Shown here in pieces: positions 38,801-51,198 of a DNA stretch of 64,000 nucleotides (its first letter is position 1; each line of letters starts with the position of its first letter). Source of the DNA: Callaeas wilsoni (Eukaryota; Chordata; Aves; Passeriformes; Callaeidae); contig VWPU01010164.1 in assembly GCA_013398955.1 (NCBI GenBank), positions 434,001 through 498,000 of the forward strand. The letters run 5' to 3'. Both the position numbers and the translations under genes were made by a program. The notes beneath the pieces are model-generated. The model worked only from the letters and a program-made list of their open reading frames with translations, made no database searches and had not been told where the DNA came from.

Positions 38801-41047
38801 ATGGTCATAAAAAAGGAAAGTCCTTCCTTAAAGCTTGTGTTGGAATTCCAATGAGCCTCATGTCAGAGATCCAAAAATTTGTAACTACTCACTACAAAAC
38901 TGTGTTCCTGAGCTATTAAGCTTGTGACCAAAGTAATCAAATATCAAACCACTTTAATAATTTTTTTCTAATTTTTCAATTAAAAAAAAGCGCACCAGCT
39001 TAAATATGTCTCCTTTTAAAACAGTGTTATTTCTCATGAGGTAGAGCAGTGCTATGTTCATAGACAGTATTAATCTGCAAAATACCCTGAGAAAAGTAGG
39101 CTTAAGGTGAAACCAGGTTATCTCACAGGTAAACAGATGTGTCCTCTGGTTTTTTTAATAGTCTACTTTTCCACGTTGAGGACCTGGATTAATCTTGCTG
39201 TGGCTCATCCTTGCTTGTTTACCAGATTTCCTCTTATTGCTGACATTTTGGTCTGGATTTACCAGGGAGCAACTAGGGAAGCTATCACGGTTTAGGTGTA
39301 ATGTGAGTGGCTACCCCAGCATCATGTGCTAGGCTAGCTGACTGACAGAATCCAGCTATCCTGAATCCATACTGCACTACTTCCACTACAGCTACAGTAG
39401 CCTTGATAGTCTTCACACAAGGGTGATGTCTCTGGGAAAAATATGTCAATAAACATAGAATATTCTCGAACAAAACATCTGAGCATACCTAAGGCCAGAT
39501 TTTAGAAAAATTTGCAGTATCTATACTAATGACTTGAATAATTTTCTAAGTGGCACAAACCTGACATCTTAAACTAGACAGGTCAGGATCTCCTAGAGAG
39601 CTGAACTATTGGTACGGTCCCCGGTGTTGTTTTGACCCACTCTTAAATAAAATGGCCAGACATGATTTGGAGTCTGCAACAGGCGGTTTGAAGGCAAACT
39701 CCTATTTTAGCTCTGTGGGCACAGGCTATGTTGTACCAGGTAGCCTCAACGTCAAGTAACACTTCCCGTTTTGTGTGCAGTAATAACCACATCAGGATGG
39801 CTAGTACTCATTTCCTAAATTAATATTTATGCATCTATTTAATAGACATAAATTTTCACAAGAAATTTTGTTTCTGTAGGTTCTAGCTAAAGTTTTCACT
39901 ATTTTCACTAATTTTCAGAAGTAGATAAATAAGTTTAGGACAAACTGATCTGATACACACTAACTAAACTGCTGAACTAAAGGGACCACCCATGTATAAA
40001 CTTTTTGACTAAAGCAAATATATGATAATTTTGATCAATTTTAGCCCCCGTTTTTGTGAGTTATCTTTTCAGTTAATTTCCCTGTGTTTTTATTAACCTA
40101 AGATTATAAATGTATATGGTTAAAAGGGATCTGCTGAGGAATCACCACTTTTCTTCACTGGAGATCTCTCACTTTTGAAAATGTTTCTTAGTGATCTGTC
40201 TAAAAATGTTATTTTTGAAATATTTTGGATTTTCTCTAAATGGGTCCTCAGTTATAGGTGATACTGTATGTGTCTGCTATCGAAATTTTTAAATTCATAT
40301 ATAGCTTCCATTAAAAAATTCTATTTGATTACATCTGTCTGTTTATATGGTAAAGAAGGGCAGAGAATGTGATTAAGTAGTAAAATTATTAATAATACAG
40401 CTACTATAGAGCAGAAATCATATAGATTTTGCGAAGAAAATCAAATATTTTACTTAGTCATAGTCAGTCACACTGAGTTCAAGCGTATTGAATATGATGA
40501 GAAATCTAAGTTTCAATCAACAGAAGTCACCATTATCTACTTTTCTGATGTTTTAATTTTAAAAGGATATGTATGAACTGCTTTTCATAAGCCTGTGGTT
40601 TTTCTGTGGTCAGATAACAATTTTATAACAATTTCTTCTTATAAGCAAAACTAACACAACTCTTGGTTTTACACTTAACACTTTAAATTACCATGGTTGT
40701 TCTTTCATTAGCCTTCTCTGTGTGTGCTGCTGCCCATTTGCTCAACAATCTCGTCATTAGTATTTAATATTTATCTCTCATTTTCCATTTCTATCTTGTT
40801 TCCATTCTTTGTTATAACTTTTTTCAAACTGACCAGTACAGTTAAAGAACAATTCTTTGTCCTCTAATAGTCCAGATTAAGTACTATGAGTCTACTGGTG
40901 TTCATGAGCATGGAAAACCAGCCACGAGTGAATGGAACTAGTAGATATGAAGGCATATGCCACAAGTTCCATTCAGAGCTCAACAACATTTTTACTGCAG
41001 AACTACTGAACATTGTTGTAGGGAATCATATTTTGCACATGTGTTTA
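35831..41047. other. Unique AT-rich sequence
   Basis: Nothing was recognised apart from a small perfect 8-bp palindrome (GTGGATGA and TCATCCAC, 38277-38298). A block at 39570-39790 is less AT-rich and could be an old LTR scrap, but has no diagnostic ends. Confidence 0.4.
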
Positions 41048-41100
41048 ATATATATACATATATATATATATAGTGTGTGTGTGTATATATATATATATAC
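41048..41100. repeat. Compound TA / TG dinucleotide repeat
   Basis: A TA-rich run, then TG repeats, then another TA run: about 53 bp of alternating purine and pyrimidine. The two TA arms are self-complementary and flank the TG core, so cruciform or Z-form DNA is possible. Confidence 0.92.
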
Positions 41101-42296
41101 AAATGTATGTGCAGATATACTCTAAATTTTAACCTTTTCCAAAACAAATATGACAGTTGAAGACCTAGACAAGTCTACCAGTTCTCTTAATGTAGGGTTT
41201 CTGCTTCAAATTTGTTCACTTGTTTAAGCAATTTAATTTATGTCAATGTTCTCTCATGGGGTAGATATACAGAGGCACATGCTCTGCTTTGTTCACTGTT
41301 GTAGCTGGTCATGTGAACATTTTACTTTGCTGCCCAAATTGTTCTATGTTTCTGGTTTCACCAAGAAAAGATAGGAATTTTAAAATGTGCTGACTGTTAT
41401 TTGTAGCCTTGTAGTCACTGTTTAGAGCAACTCTTGACATACTCTTTTCTCGAAGCAGAATGTTGCAAGGAAGATAATGTTTAAATGTAATACCCAGGGG
41501 CTGTTTTTGGAATATGTAAATAATCAGTGGAATTAACAGCATATATAAATTGTCGGTACTTTTTTTTATATTTGATTACACCATGGAGTTCTGTTCACTT
41601 AGACAATTTAGAGAGAATTTTCAACTCAGAAAGCTTCATGTCAAGTTCCCAGTTAAGGATGGTATAATAGATGGAAAAGAAATCACTGGATGGAAAAAAT
41701 TTATGTCAAAAATATATGTCTGTACTAAAATAACCATTATCCTTAGGGTGATATGAAGGGAAAATACAACGCTAGTTTTCCTATTCTTTTTCTTTCTTGA
41801 ACTCCCTGTGTTTCTAACATTCCAATTTGTTGTGACATGCATCAATCTTGCAACATTTCTATGCAGGCTACTTAGATAATGATGACTGTTTACGTAGTAT
41901 CTGAAAAAGGCACCATGCATTTAGTCTCATGGCATACCTCTGAATCACAACATGATAATATTCCTGTCTAAAAGAAATGTGTGTGGTGGGGGAAGTAAAG
42001 ACAAGGACATAACGGGTCTGTAAATAAATAAGATAGAAACTCACAAACAGTAACCTGATAAACCAAGGGATCTTTCTTTTATTACTCACAGACTAAAGTG
42101 ATGCTTTATGACAATTTTATACTGCATATCCCGCAAAGAAACCATAGGGTGAAAAGGTGCAATTAGTTGTACATTGTGGTTAAAAAACATTTAACAGGTG
42201 CGGTTATGATAGTGATATTACATTTATAGTACTTCATTGTGCAATCAGTAGCTCATAACACAGTACTGACCCCATGCTAATGTATTTGTACTCTAG
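41101..42296. other. Unique AT-rich sequence
   Basis: No gene or repeat was recognised. Confidence 0.4.
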
Positions 42297-43215
42297 TATA
42301 TTAGGTGTGGATGGCAAGGTTTTGGTAGCAGGAGGGATACAGGGGTGGCTTCCATGAGGTGAGCTGGAAGATTCCCCAATGTCTGACAGAGCCAATGCTA
42401 GCCAGCTCCAGGACAGACAGTGACAGTGGTAATGCTTCTGGGATAGCAGAGTCAAGAAGGGGAAAAAAACCTGCTGCACAACAGCAGCTGAAGGCAAGAG
42501 TGAGAAAATGTGAGCAGTAACAGCCCTACAGAGACCAAGGTCAGTGCACAAGGAGGGGAGGAGGTGCTCCAGGTGCTGGAACAGAAATTCCCCTGCAGTC
42601 CATGGGGAAGACCATGGCGAGTCAGCTGCGCCCCTGCAGCCCATGGGAGTCCCTGGTGAAGCAGAGATCTGCCTGTAGCCCATGTAGAATCCCACACTGA
42701 ACAGGTGGATACCCAAAGGAGTCTGTGACCCCATGGGAAGCCTGTGCTGGAGCAAACTTCTGACAAGACCTGTGGTGCTGTGGAGAGAGGAAGGCCACTC
42801 TGAGGCAGGTTTGCTGCAGGACTTGTGACCCCACTGGGAGCCCATGCTGGAGCAGCCCGTTCCTGAAGGACTGCACCTTGTTGAAGGAACTCATGTGACG
42901 AACTGTAGCCCCTGGGAAAGGCTCACATTGGAGAAGTTTGTGGCAGACTGTCTCATGTGTTAGGGACCTCATATTGACCGCAGCTGCCATTCTCTCTTCC
43001 CCCGTGCCGCCGGCAGGAAGGAGGTAAAGAAAGCAGGAGTGAAATTGAGCCTTAGAAGAAGAGAGGGGTGGGTGGGAAGGCTTTTTAAGAATTGGTTTTA
43101 TTCTCATTATCCTATTTTGATTTAATTGGTAGTATATACAGCTAATTTCTCCAAGCTGAGACTGTTTTGCCAATGACAGTAACTGATGAGTGATTTTCCC
43201 TGTCTTTGCCTCATC
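42297..43215 (+). mobile_element. 3'-truncated LTR, family A (ERVL-like)
   Basis: This copy is collinear with the complete family A LTR at 13212-14322. It has the start region 'atggcaaggttttggtagca', the 'gccaatgctagccagctcc' phrase, the repeated 'cccatg...ctggagcag' motifs, and the 3' part 'gacagtaactgatgagtga'. It stops about 100 bp before the expected end, where a CR1 remnant follows. The terminal TG has decayed to TA. The poly(A) hexamer is mutated to a TAGTATATA-like sequence near 43130. Frames of 203, 183 and 104 codons on the minus strand are antisense readings of the LTR repeats. Confidence 0.85.
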
Positions 43216-43239
43216 ACTGTGTGGGGGGCTGAAGCATGT

Positions 43240-43503
43240 GTCTTGTTAGGAGAGGCTGGGAAAGCTGGCCTTATTCATCTTGGAGCAGAGATGACTTCAT
43301 GGGATCCTTACTGCAACTCCTAGAAACCATAGGGAGGCAGAAGTTGCTCGAGTTGGAGGTGTTCAAGACTCAACTCGATAAAGCCCCAAGAAGCCTGGTC
43401 TGACCATATAGGTGACCCTGCTGCGAGCAAAACAGTTTTTGGACTGGAGACATCCTGATATCCCTTCTGGCCCAAGTTACTCATTCTGATACAGTGATTC
43501 CAT
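43240..43503 (+). mobile_element. CR1 LINE 3' end with internal deletion
   Basis: 'gagaggctgggaaagctgg' and 'gagcagagatgacttcatgg' match the CR1 3' region. The element then jumps to 'ttggaggtgttcaagactc', 'agcctggtctgacc' and the terminal 'cccttctggcccaagttact' followed by ATTCTGATACAGTGATTC. The order is right, but the middle few hundred bases are missing. The plus orientation places the 3' end at the high coordinate. Confidence 0.75.
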
Positions 43504-44645
43504 TTTCTGAAAAACTTGAATGTACTAGAAATTTGATTGAATAGTGTTTGATGAATGCAAAATGAATTTACTTTTCAGTTAAGAATGCAAATGTTTGGCA
43601 TCACTCAGTGCTATATATCATACAATTATATTTTATTTATTCAACCTGAAAATGCCCTCAGTAAGTATAACAAAACCAAACATACACAGAGCTTAGATTA
43701 TGAATCATGAATAAGTGAAACAGATCACAGTAATACACACAAATAAACTCCTATGAATGTTGTGGAAACTATCTAATAACAGCTAAGTTTACAGAAATTT
43801 GAATCAATTTGAAAATAATTTCCATCAAGCCTGAAGTCTAGATTAATTCGATGATTTATTAATGAGAATATTTGATTAGTCTTTCTATATACAAGTCGTG
43901 TATGGTAAACAGTTCAAGTTCACATGTGCAAGTGAAATGTCATATTTCTGCTGTGCATGATTTGTATTCACCTGAAACTGCTTTAGAACAGGAATTGCTA
44001 TGAAAATACATTGCTATGCCTTGTCGACTTTTATTGCATTTTTAATTGCTGCCTAAAGTTACAGAGTAACACTCATGTCTATTTTTCTACTAAGTATACA
44101 TCATCTGACATGACAATCTTGTCTAGCAATGGTTTGATATTCCAGGAACACAAAAACCTCACTTTTTCTTTTCCAAACTACTGATTGCTTGCTAATGGAA
44201 AAAAGCTATCCAGCATAATTTGTTTACTTTTCTTATAAGGCAGAACCATGTTGGATGCTCAAGCACTTTATTGTTTCAGCTTTTCTTACTGGCAAATAAT
44301 GTGCATCAGTTCTTTTAACTGTCCCACATCAGAAAAGTAACCATCAGAATGCAACCCTTGGAGAAGTAATAATGAAAATAATTGTCCTTTTAACCATGAA
44401 AACAATGAGCCCAAAACCATAAGTACTAATAGAGAGACAAGATCCTCCAGTTCTTCATTCTTTAGCTATTTCTACCTAGGCAAATGTCTTCTTTATTTGA
44501 CATTACTCTAAAGAATTTACACTGTCCTCTACTCTTCCATATAATATCTAAAATATATGCCGTCACACCCTGAGCCTGTGAGTATCTAAATCAAATTCTA
44601 ATTCAGCACATCTTTTAACCTTTCCTAGTCTCTGAAGTTTACGTG
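43504..44645. other. Unique AT-rich sequence
   Basis: Nothing was recognised before the T18 tract at 44646-44663. Confidence 0.4.
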
Positions 44646-44663
44646 TTTTTTTTTTTTTTTTAT
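44646..44663. repeat. T18 tract
   Basis: A homopolymer followed by TTTA repeats, lying about 45 bp before the 5' truncation point of a CR1 copy. Confidence 0.9.
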
Positions 44664-44709
44664 TTATTATTTATTTGATTTTTAAAATTATTTGGCTTTT
44701 TTTTTCACT

Positions 44710-45690
44710 AGTAACATTCTACAGGGCTCCATCTTAGGCCCTGTGCTCTTCAACATCTTCATAAATGACTTTGATAGAAGACTTAAAAGGAGCACCAAGT
44801 TTGCCAATGACACTAAATTGTGAGGAGTTGTTGATGTCCTCAATGGCAGAGAGGTCCTGCAGAAAGACCTTGAGAAGTTAGAGGGCTGGGCAACCACCAA
44901 CCAGATAAAGCTCAAAAAAGTAAAGTGCCAGATTCAGCACCTGAGATGAGGCAGACCTGGATGTACGGACAGACTGGGGAGGGCGTTCCTGGAGAGCAGT
45001 GCTGCAGAGAGGGACCCACGGGTCCTGGTGGATGGCAAGTTGAACACGAGTCAGCAGTGCCCTGGCCGCCAGGAGGGCCAACCCTGTCCTGGGGAGCATC
45101 AGGCACAGCATCACCAGCCAGGCAAGGGAGGGGATTGTCCCGCTCTGCTCCGCACTGGGGCGGCCTCACCTCAAGTGCTGGGGGCAGTTTTGGGTGCCAC
45201 AATATAAAAAAGTTATAAAGCTGTTAGAGTGTCCAAAGAGGGGCTGTGAAGATGGTGAAGGGCCTTGAGGGGAAGTCATATGAGGAGTAGTTGAGGTCAC
45301 TTGGAATGTTCAGCCTGGAGAAGAGACGATTGAGGGGAGACCTCATCACAGTTTACAATTTCCTCATGAGAGGAAGCAGAGGGGCAGACACTGATCTCTT
45401 CTCTATAGTGTCCTTCTCTGGACTTGATGGAATGGCTTGAAGCTGTGTCAGGGGAGGATGGATATTATTTATGTTGGATATTAGAGGAAGATTCTTCTTC
45501 CTGAGGGTGGTTGGGCACTGGAACAGGCTCCCCAAGGCAGTGGTCATGGCACCAAGCCTGATAGAGTTCAAGAAGCATTTGGACAATGTTCTGTTTGGAA
45601 AATGTCCTGTGCAGGGCTGAAAACTGAACTCAACAATCATTGTGGGTCTCCTCCAAACCAGGATGTTTTGTGATTCTGTGATTCTGATGT
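44710..45690 (+). mobile_element. CR1 LINE, 5'-truncated, with intact 3' terminus
   Basis: The copy starts inside ORF2 at 'ctacagggctccatcttagg', the QGSxLGPxLF block. A frame reading [16 protein letters not shown] and FANDTKL follows, where the catalytic YADD-type motif has decayed to FAND. The frame then breaks. CR1 C-terminal and 3' UTR landmarks follow ('gcctggagaagagacgattg', 'ttgggcactggaacaggctc', 'ccccaaggcagtggtcatgg'). It ends in the typical 8-bp tail, two copies of TGATTCTG. CR1 moves by target-primed reverse transcription; 5' truncation with a kept 3' end is the normal form. Confidence 0.95.
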
Positions 45691-46330
45691 AAAAATAATG
45701 AGATAATGACTCAGAAATCAGCACAGCATTACAGAGACCGTTAATGAAATCTCTACTCTCATCTATAAAATCTATAGTTCAAGCAAAATCCAGACACCTG
45801 GTAAATGCAGGCTATTTGAATTGACTCTTAACAGTTAAAACTGCCTGGAGAATGAAATGCTACTCACTATGGAAAAGTAAATGTGAAAACCAAAAATGAG
45901 AAGGCTAGAAAAATTCTTAGCTGTTATTGGGGTTGGTTGATTGGTTTGGGGGTTTTGGAGACTTAGGTGAGGCTAGGGGGTCTTTGGACGTTTTGAGGCG
46001 TTTGATCATTTTGTGATTTGGTTTTGTTTGTGAGCTTATTTTTCCATTCAGAATGAAAAATGGCCAATAACATCAGACTTCTTAGAAACTTGAGGAATCC
46101 TTGTGCGTAATTAAACAGTTCTATTACCAAAACTAATTCAGCACAAACTAATGCAAGTACCTGTGGCCTGCTATCTAAGGAGATATAAATCTTCTTTCAG
46201 GCAACTGAGTCAATGGATAAGGAACATGAACAGGAACTCCGGTTATTTCTGTATTATATTGCACAGCTTGTAGCTCAAAGTTCTCATTATGACAAAAACC
46301 TCTACCCTGAAGATATTCAGCATATAATAT
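45691..46330. other. Unique sequence with exon-like reading frame at its end
   Basis: At 45925-46000 lies a G-rich stretch with several G4-G5 runs on the plus strand. From 46190 a frame open for about 46 codons follows a 'cttctttcag' site and runs into the inserted LTR. It is described in the findings and is too short to call. Confidence 0.35.
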
Positions 46331-46990
46331 TGTGCCGGTTTGGACACAAATCCAGGAGGACACACCCCGAGAGGGGCGTCTCTCTCTCTCTCTCTCTCCC
46401 TCTCTCCTGCCTGCCAGGCAAGCAGGCCCTGGCAGCACCTCCCCCACGGGTTCAGGAAAATAATTTCTTGAGTGAAAGTGAAAAAAACTATTTATTTAAC
46501 AAAACAGAGTCCCCCGCTGTCACGGGGAAAAAGCCTATTGAAACCCCCTCCCCTGTCCCCTAAAAGAGGACTATGGATTTTAGAGTTCTTTCTGTCGGTA
46601 AAACCTGCAGTCTTGAGCTGGGCCGGGCCGGTCAGGCAGGGTCCGGCGATCCCCGTTGGAGGGTCCTGCCGAGCAGGTCCAGAGATGGTAGCTGGTCTCA
46701 GATGAAAAGCAAGCCAAAAACAGTCCAAAAAGGAAAAGAAGCCGCTGAGGCAGATCACAGGCCCTTCTCCGCTGAAAGCCAAAGAGACTAGAGAGCAAAA
46801 GTCCTCTAACCAACCAAATGTTGTCAGAATCGGGAGAGAAAAGAATGCAAAACATTCTAGTTGCAAGGTGAAGCGAGCCGCTTTGAAGAGTTCTCTCGGC
46901 TTCTCTCTCCCCCCTTTGCAATTTAAAGGTACACTAGAAATCAAGCAGGCGATGGGGAATACAGTATGGTCATAGAATCACCCCAAGACA
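46331..46990 (-). mobile_element. Solo LTR, family B (ERVL-like), perfect target duplication
   Basis: A 660-bp element with TG...CA ends on both strands, bounded by AATAT at 46326-46330 and again at 46991-46995. A perfect 5-bp duplication and no internal sequence make it a solo LTR. AATAAA on the minus strand (46491-46496) puts the element on the minus strand. A CT microsatellite (46379-46409) lies in the minus-strand 3' part. It is collinear with the LTR at 61179-61824. The 5-bp duplication and sequence suggest a class III (ERVL) family. Overlapping frames (150, 116, 113 codons) are not genes. Confidence 0.93.
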
Positions 46991-49554
46991 AATATACTGA
47001 TGAAAATCTGAGATGTTTAGTTTAAAAAAGGCTGATAAATTCAAGAGCAACTAAATGTGGATACTGTCAGAGACAGGAAAGGATTAAGTTTGCGTCTTTC
47101 AAAGATCTAGGAAGTTTTAGAAAGATCAGGCAGCTGTCGCAACATGGCCATGTCCTCTTCTGGCTGTTTTGAAAGACATTGGTATCTGAAAACACATTTC
47201 ATGAAGGTTTCAAACCTATAACTTCATTAAGACTCGGAAAACATCTGGAAGATCAAAACCTCTAGAGGAGACAAAGGCTTAGATTCTGCAACCCCATTAG
47301 TTCACTGAAATCTGAGATTACATTTTGCCTAAGATGTGACATTTTTATACTTTTCTGGTTCCAGAGAACTCTAGAAATCTGCAGAGGTCTATGTTATAAA
47401 TGTTTATGAGATGTGAATTGCTAGGATTTGGCAGCACTTGTGTAGCAGCTTTCACAATCAGAAGTTTCAAAATTAGAACCCAAGATTCTAAGTAATTTCT
47501 ACACTTTCCATCTTCCTTTGTCAGAGAATTTATTTTTTTTAAAATCAAACATGAGGCCCTGAATATGTAGAAAAGCCCAGATAAAGCTCTGTGAGAATAT
47601 ATCACCAATAGAAATGAGGCGAAACAAGAGAACAATCTTCCCAGAAATATATCCTATAGAAAAGATCAGTCAAGACCAATTTAATAACGTGCTAAAAATG
47701 GACCCTATTAGTCTTCAGTTTTTCAGTAACAAATGGTCCAAAGATACACAAATGCTTAGTTTTACTGTAGTAGCAATTGATCCCAGGGCATCCCAGGGCA
47801 TTCAAATGTAAGTTTATGGAAATATGCATTAAAGCAATGTCCTATGAGAATTCAATTATCCAGAAACAGTCCACCAGAAAAAGAGTAAAATTTTCCACTA
47901 TCAACCAGGAGGAAGTGGAAACCATTTTTAGGTATGCCTTGGCTGACTTGGTTTTTTTTGCTGTGGGAAATAATGAAAGGCTAAAGGTTACCAGGGTTCT
48001 GTGTTAGTAGGAAGATATAATTTACTGCCAGTTTTTGAAAGAAGAGTGTGAATACGGGTGAAGAGGTTTTAATGTTGGTAAATATGTTTCATAACTAATC
48101 AAACAAAATATTTTCTAGTGTCCATCATGTTCATTAACAGAAAAGTAACATTTTGCATGTGTGCCATCTCTTGCATTTGCAGAACACCATGACTTTATCT
48201 TGGTGACTCTGGTCACCAAGCTGAGTGAACTTGATTTCCACTTCAACAGAAAATTGCATATTTGTTTCATTTGCTGCTAAATAGCACACCAGGACATTAT
48301 GTTATTTTGCACCAGTCACTTGTGTGATAATCATCTTCAAACCACTGTAACTGTTAAAACCACAGTATTAAGTGTAAGCAGGACTTTTTAAAGCAATCAT
48401 CAAAGGAGCAATGTGCAAAATCATACCATTTAGCAGGGGTCATAATAAATGAATGAAAGTTCTACAACAAGCATCTTGCTTTTGAAAGGCTAGATTAGAG
48501 CCAGCTTTCTACAAGCAGGAGCCACTTGTTCCACTGTTATGTGCAGAAAGAGGGATGATGGCAGTCTTTGGCACCTATTCCATTACAAACGATGCTCAGT
48601 GTTCAGGTCAGTTTATAGTAGGCTAATAAGATGTACTATAATAAATCCTTGCTTTTCATAGGGGGAAAGTGAGTAAAGTGGAGGGCAACAGTGCTTTCAT
48701 TTCTTGGAGGTATGGAACTAAAGCCAAGGAAGGACAGAAGCCCTTCACTGTGTCTCATAAGGCTCCCTTTAGTCTTTCTCATTTGAAAACTATAACCCTG
48801 AGATTAATGTGTAGTCTCTCTTTGATACACTGCAAAGTATTCACAGATCACAGCAAGCAGAGATTTTACAGGAGGCAGAACACAGGGAGTTCATGAACAT
48901 TACTAAACAACTCATCCAAACAACTGCTCAGATAGCTGGAATCATTTGTCTTTTCCAAAGGCCTGCATTTCAACCAGAAAAGTAGTTCAATTTCATACTA
49001 GTAAAAATGGAATTACAGGAGTATTTTTTGGTGTAAATCTAAAATAGTTTTATAGCAGCTAATAAAAAAGCTGTTCCTCAACATCATCTTCCTTGAGAAT
49101 AATAACATTCACAGAACAAAATATCTGTAGAAGAATAAACACACTTTTCATCAGTATACTATATGATTTTTAATCTAAGATAAATTGCTCAATGGAAAAC
49201 AACTTTATAACAACTATTTCCCCTTTCTTATACCCTTGATAAGGAGAATTACTGATCAATGATTAAGTCAACAGTCCAAAGAAGGCCTATCTTAACACTA
49301 ACCTATGGAGAGCACTTCATTGTGAATAGGCAATTGCCTCCAGGCAGTCTGCTAAAACCTGCTCTGAAATTACCGGGGGAAAAAAAAAACCTGCAAAATC
49401 TCTCTCTTCTATTACTGCAGGAAAGGTTTTTGATACTACGCAATATTCAAAAATATGGAAATCATATTTAGTCACTGAATCCTCACTAAAGTATCCAAGC
49501 TGCTTTTCACCATCTGTTACATTGTACCCACAACTGTAATCTAAACTTATATTA

Positions 49555-49584
49555 ATCATCATCATCACCATCGTCATCATCATC
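49555..49584. repeat. Imperfect ATC trinucleotide repeat
   Basis: About ten ATC units with two substitutions. Confidence 0.85.
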
Positions 49585-49793
49585 AAAAATTAAAAATAAA
49601 TGCATTTTGGATGGAAAGTAAATATTTTTAAAAGTGTGCCCAGAATCCTCTTTTCCTGATTTAATATTTCCATGTTCAGTTTTCCCAACCTACCGTAATA
49701 CCTTAGCGTCTCCTCTGCCACTGTAATTTGTTCTACAGATTAATCATAAAAAATTATCCTGTCTTGTTCCTTGCTGTCAAATTATCTAATTTC

Positions 49794-49810
49794 TTTTTTT
49801 TTTTTTTTTT
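49794..49810. repeat. T17 tract
   Basis: A pure homopolymer. Confidence 0.9.
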
Positions 49811-51198
49811 ATTTATAGGAATATATCAAAGTGATAATTTTGCATGTATTTGTGTGATTTCACCTGACATAAAATTAATTTTTTAAAAATTTTATTAAAG
49901 ATTTAAGTTCAAAAAGGACCCTTTTATTTTATTCATTTCTCTGCCAGCTGTGTACTGTGGTTTAAATGACAGATCCTCTGTAACTAATTTGATATAAGAA
50001 ATGGCTGCTATGTCTGCAAAGATCCTGTTCCTTCTTAGGCTGAGAACAGGCAGTGGCCGTGCTAAGATCTGAAACTCTACAGGAGAGGAGATGTAATCTC
50101 TACCAGGAAGCAGGAGTGATAGGCAGGAAATCATGCCTAAAAAACAGGCAGGAAAAGATATTTTATATTACACCAAGTGGCATACAGGAAACAAGGCATG
50201 TTTTCTGACTCTGGCTTCTTTTGCTCTATATTCTCTTCTTGATCATCATCCCATTGAATCAACATCATTGACTCAAGAATGAATCACACTATTAATCACA
50301 ATGTTTATGATTTTCTCCTGCATACAATATTTTATCACATTATAAGGATTTTCCAAACTCTTTCTGCTTTTATTCTTCTGTGCAGAGATAACTGCCACCA
50401 ATAGCAATTCCCTTTAGGATTTACTGGAGTATTACTTGCAATCGTTGTGAATGTTACAGAAGAAATCTAAATGCAGTCTTTGAAATGCAACACAAACTAC
50501 AGTCAGGATCCATTCCAGTAAAGCTCTTTCATTAATTTTATTGTATTTGTATCCACTGTTATCTTCAATATTTTGCTTCAGCTTTAAGTCCTTGGAGGTT
50601 TTTTTAAATGTCCTTAAACTCTAATACTCTGAATTGTGAATTCACTTAGCTTTGAAATTGCAAATCTTTTTCACAGAATATAAATAATAAAGAATATCCA
50701 ATTGAATCATTTCAATACTTACATTTCCAGATTTTTATCTGTTTCCTATATTACATTTCTTATACTACAGTAATAATTATTTTCTGCACTGCAACAGTGA
50801 ACTTTAATTTAATTACTATCAAGTGCTGATCACTCTCGCATTTAAGACCCTTGCATACTCCTAGGAACATTTCTTTGCAGTTGCTATGATGTGCTTCAAC
50901 AGTTTGAAAGTTTTTACACTTAAATGAGCATTTTCTGTTCTCATCCTGCCTTAGAAATAAATGTGTTTATTATTTTCATTATTTTATCTTCATAGGCAAG
51001 TTAATTGCAATCATAGTTTGAAATCCTACCTTACTGTGTTCTTTGTCATGAAGTTAACACAAAAACCCCTTCTGCACACAAACACTTGGAGGTGCTCATC
51101 CTCCACAGGTAGTCCAGAACTTTATGGTAGCAAACATTTAAACAGAAATGTCAAAAAGCGTAAAGAATTGAACTGATATCTGCACCTATGTGAAAAGT

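Larger units (their letters stand above)
46991..51195. other. Unique AT-rich sequence
   Basis: No gene or interspersed repeat was recognised. It holds an ATC-type microsatellite (49555-49584) and a T17 tract (49794-49810). Confidence 0.4.

Noticed and set aside
42234..43173. Minus-strand ORFs of 203, 183 and 104 codons
   Set aside because: Antisense readings of the second family A LTR.
44688..45724. ORFs of 75 to 123 codons
   Set aside because: All lie in the CR1 copy at 44710-45690; the genuine CR1 frame is broken and the rest are shadows.
46175..46944. ORFs of 150, 116, 113 and 90 codons on both strands
   Set aside because: Caused by GC-rich and CT-repeat parts of the family B solo LTR.
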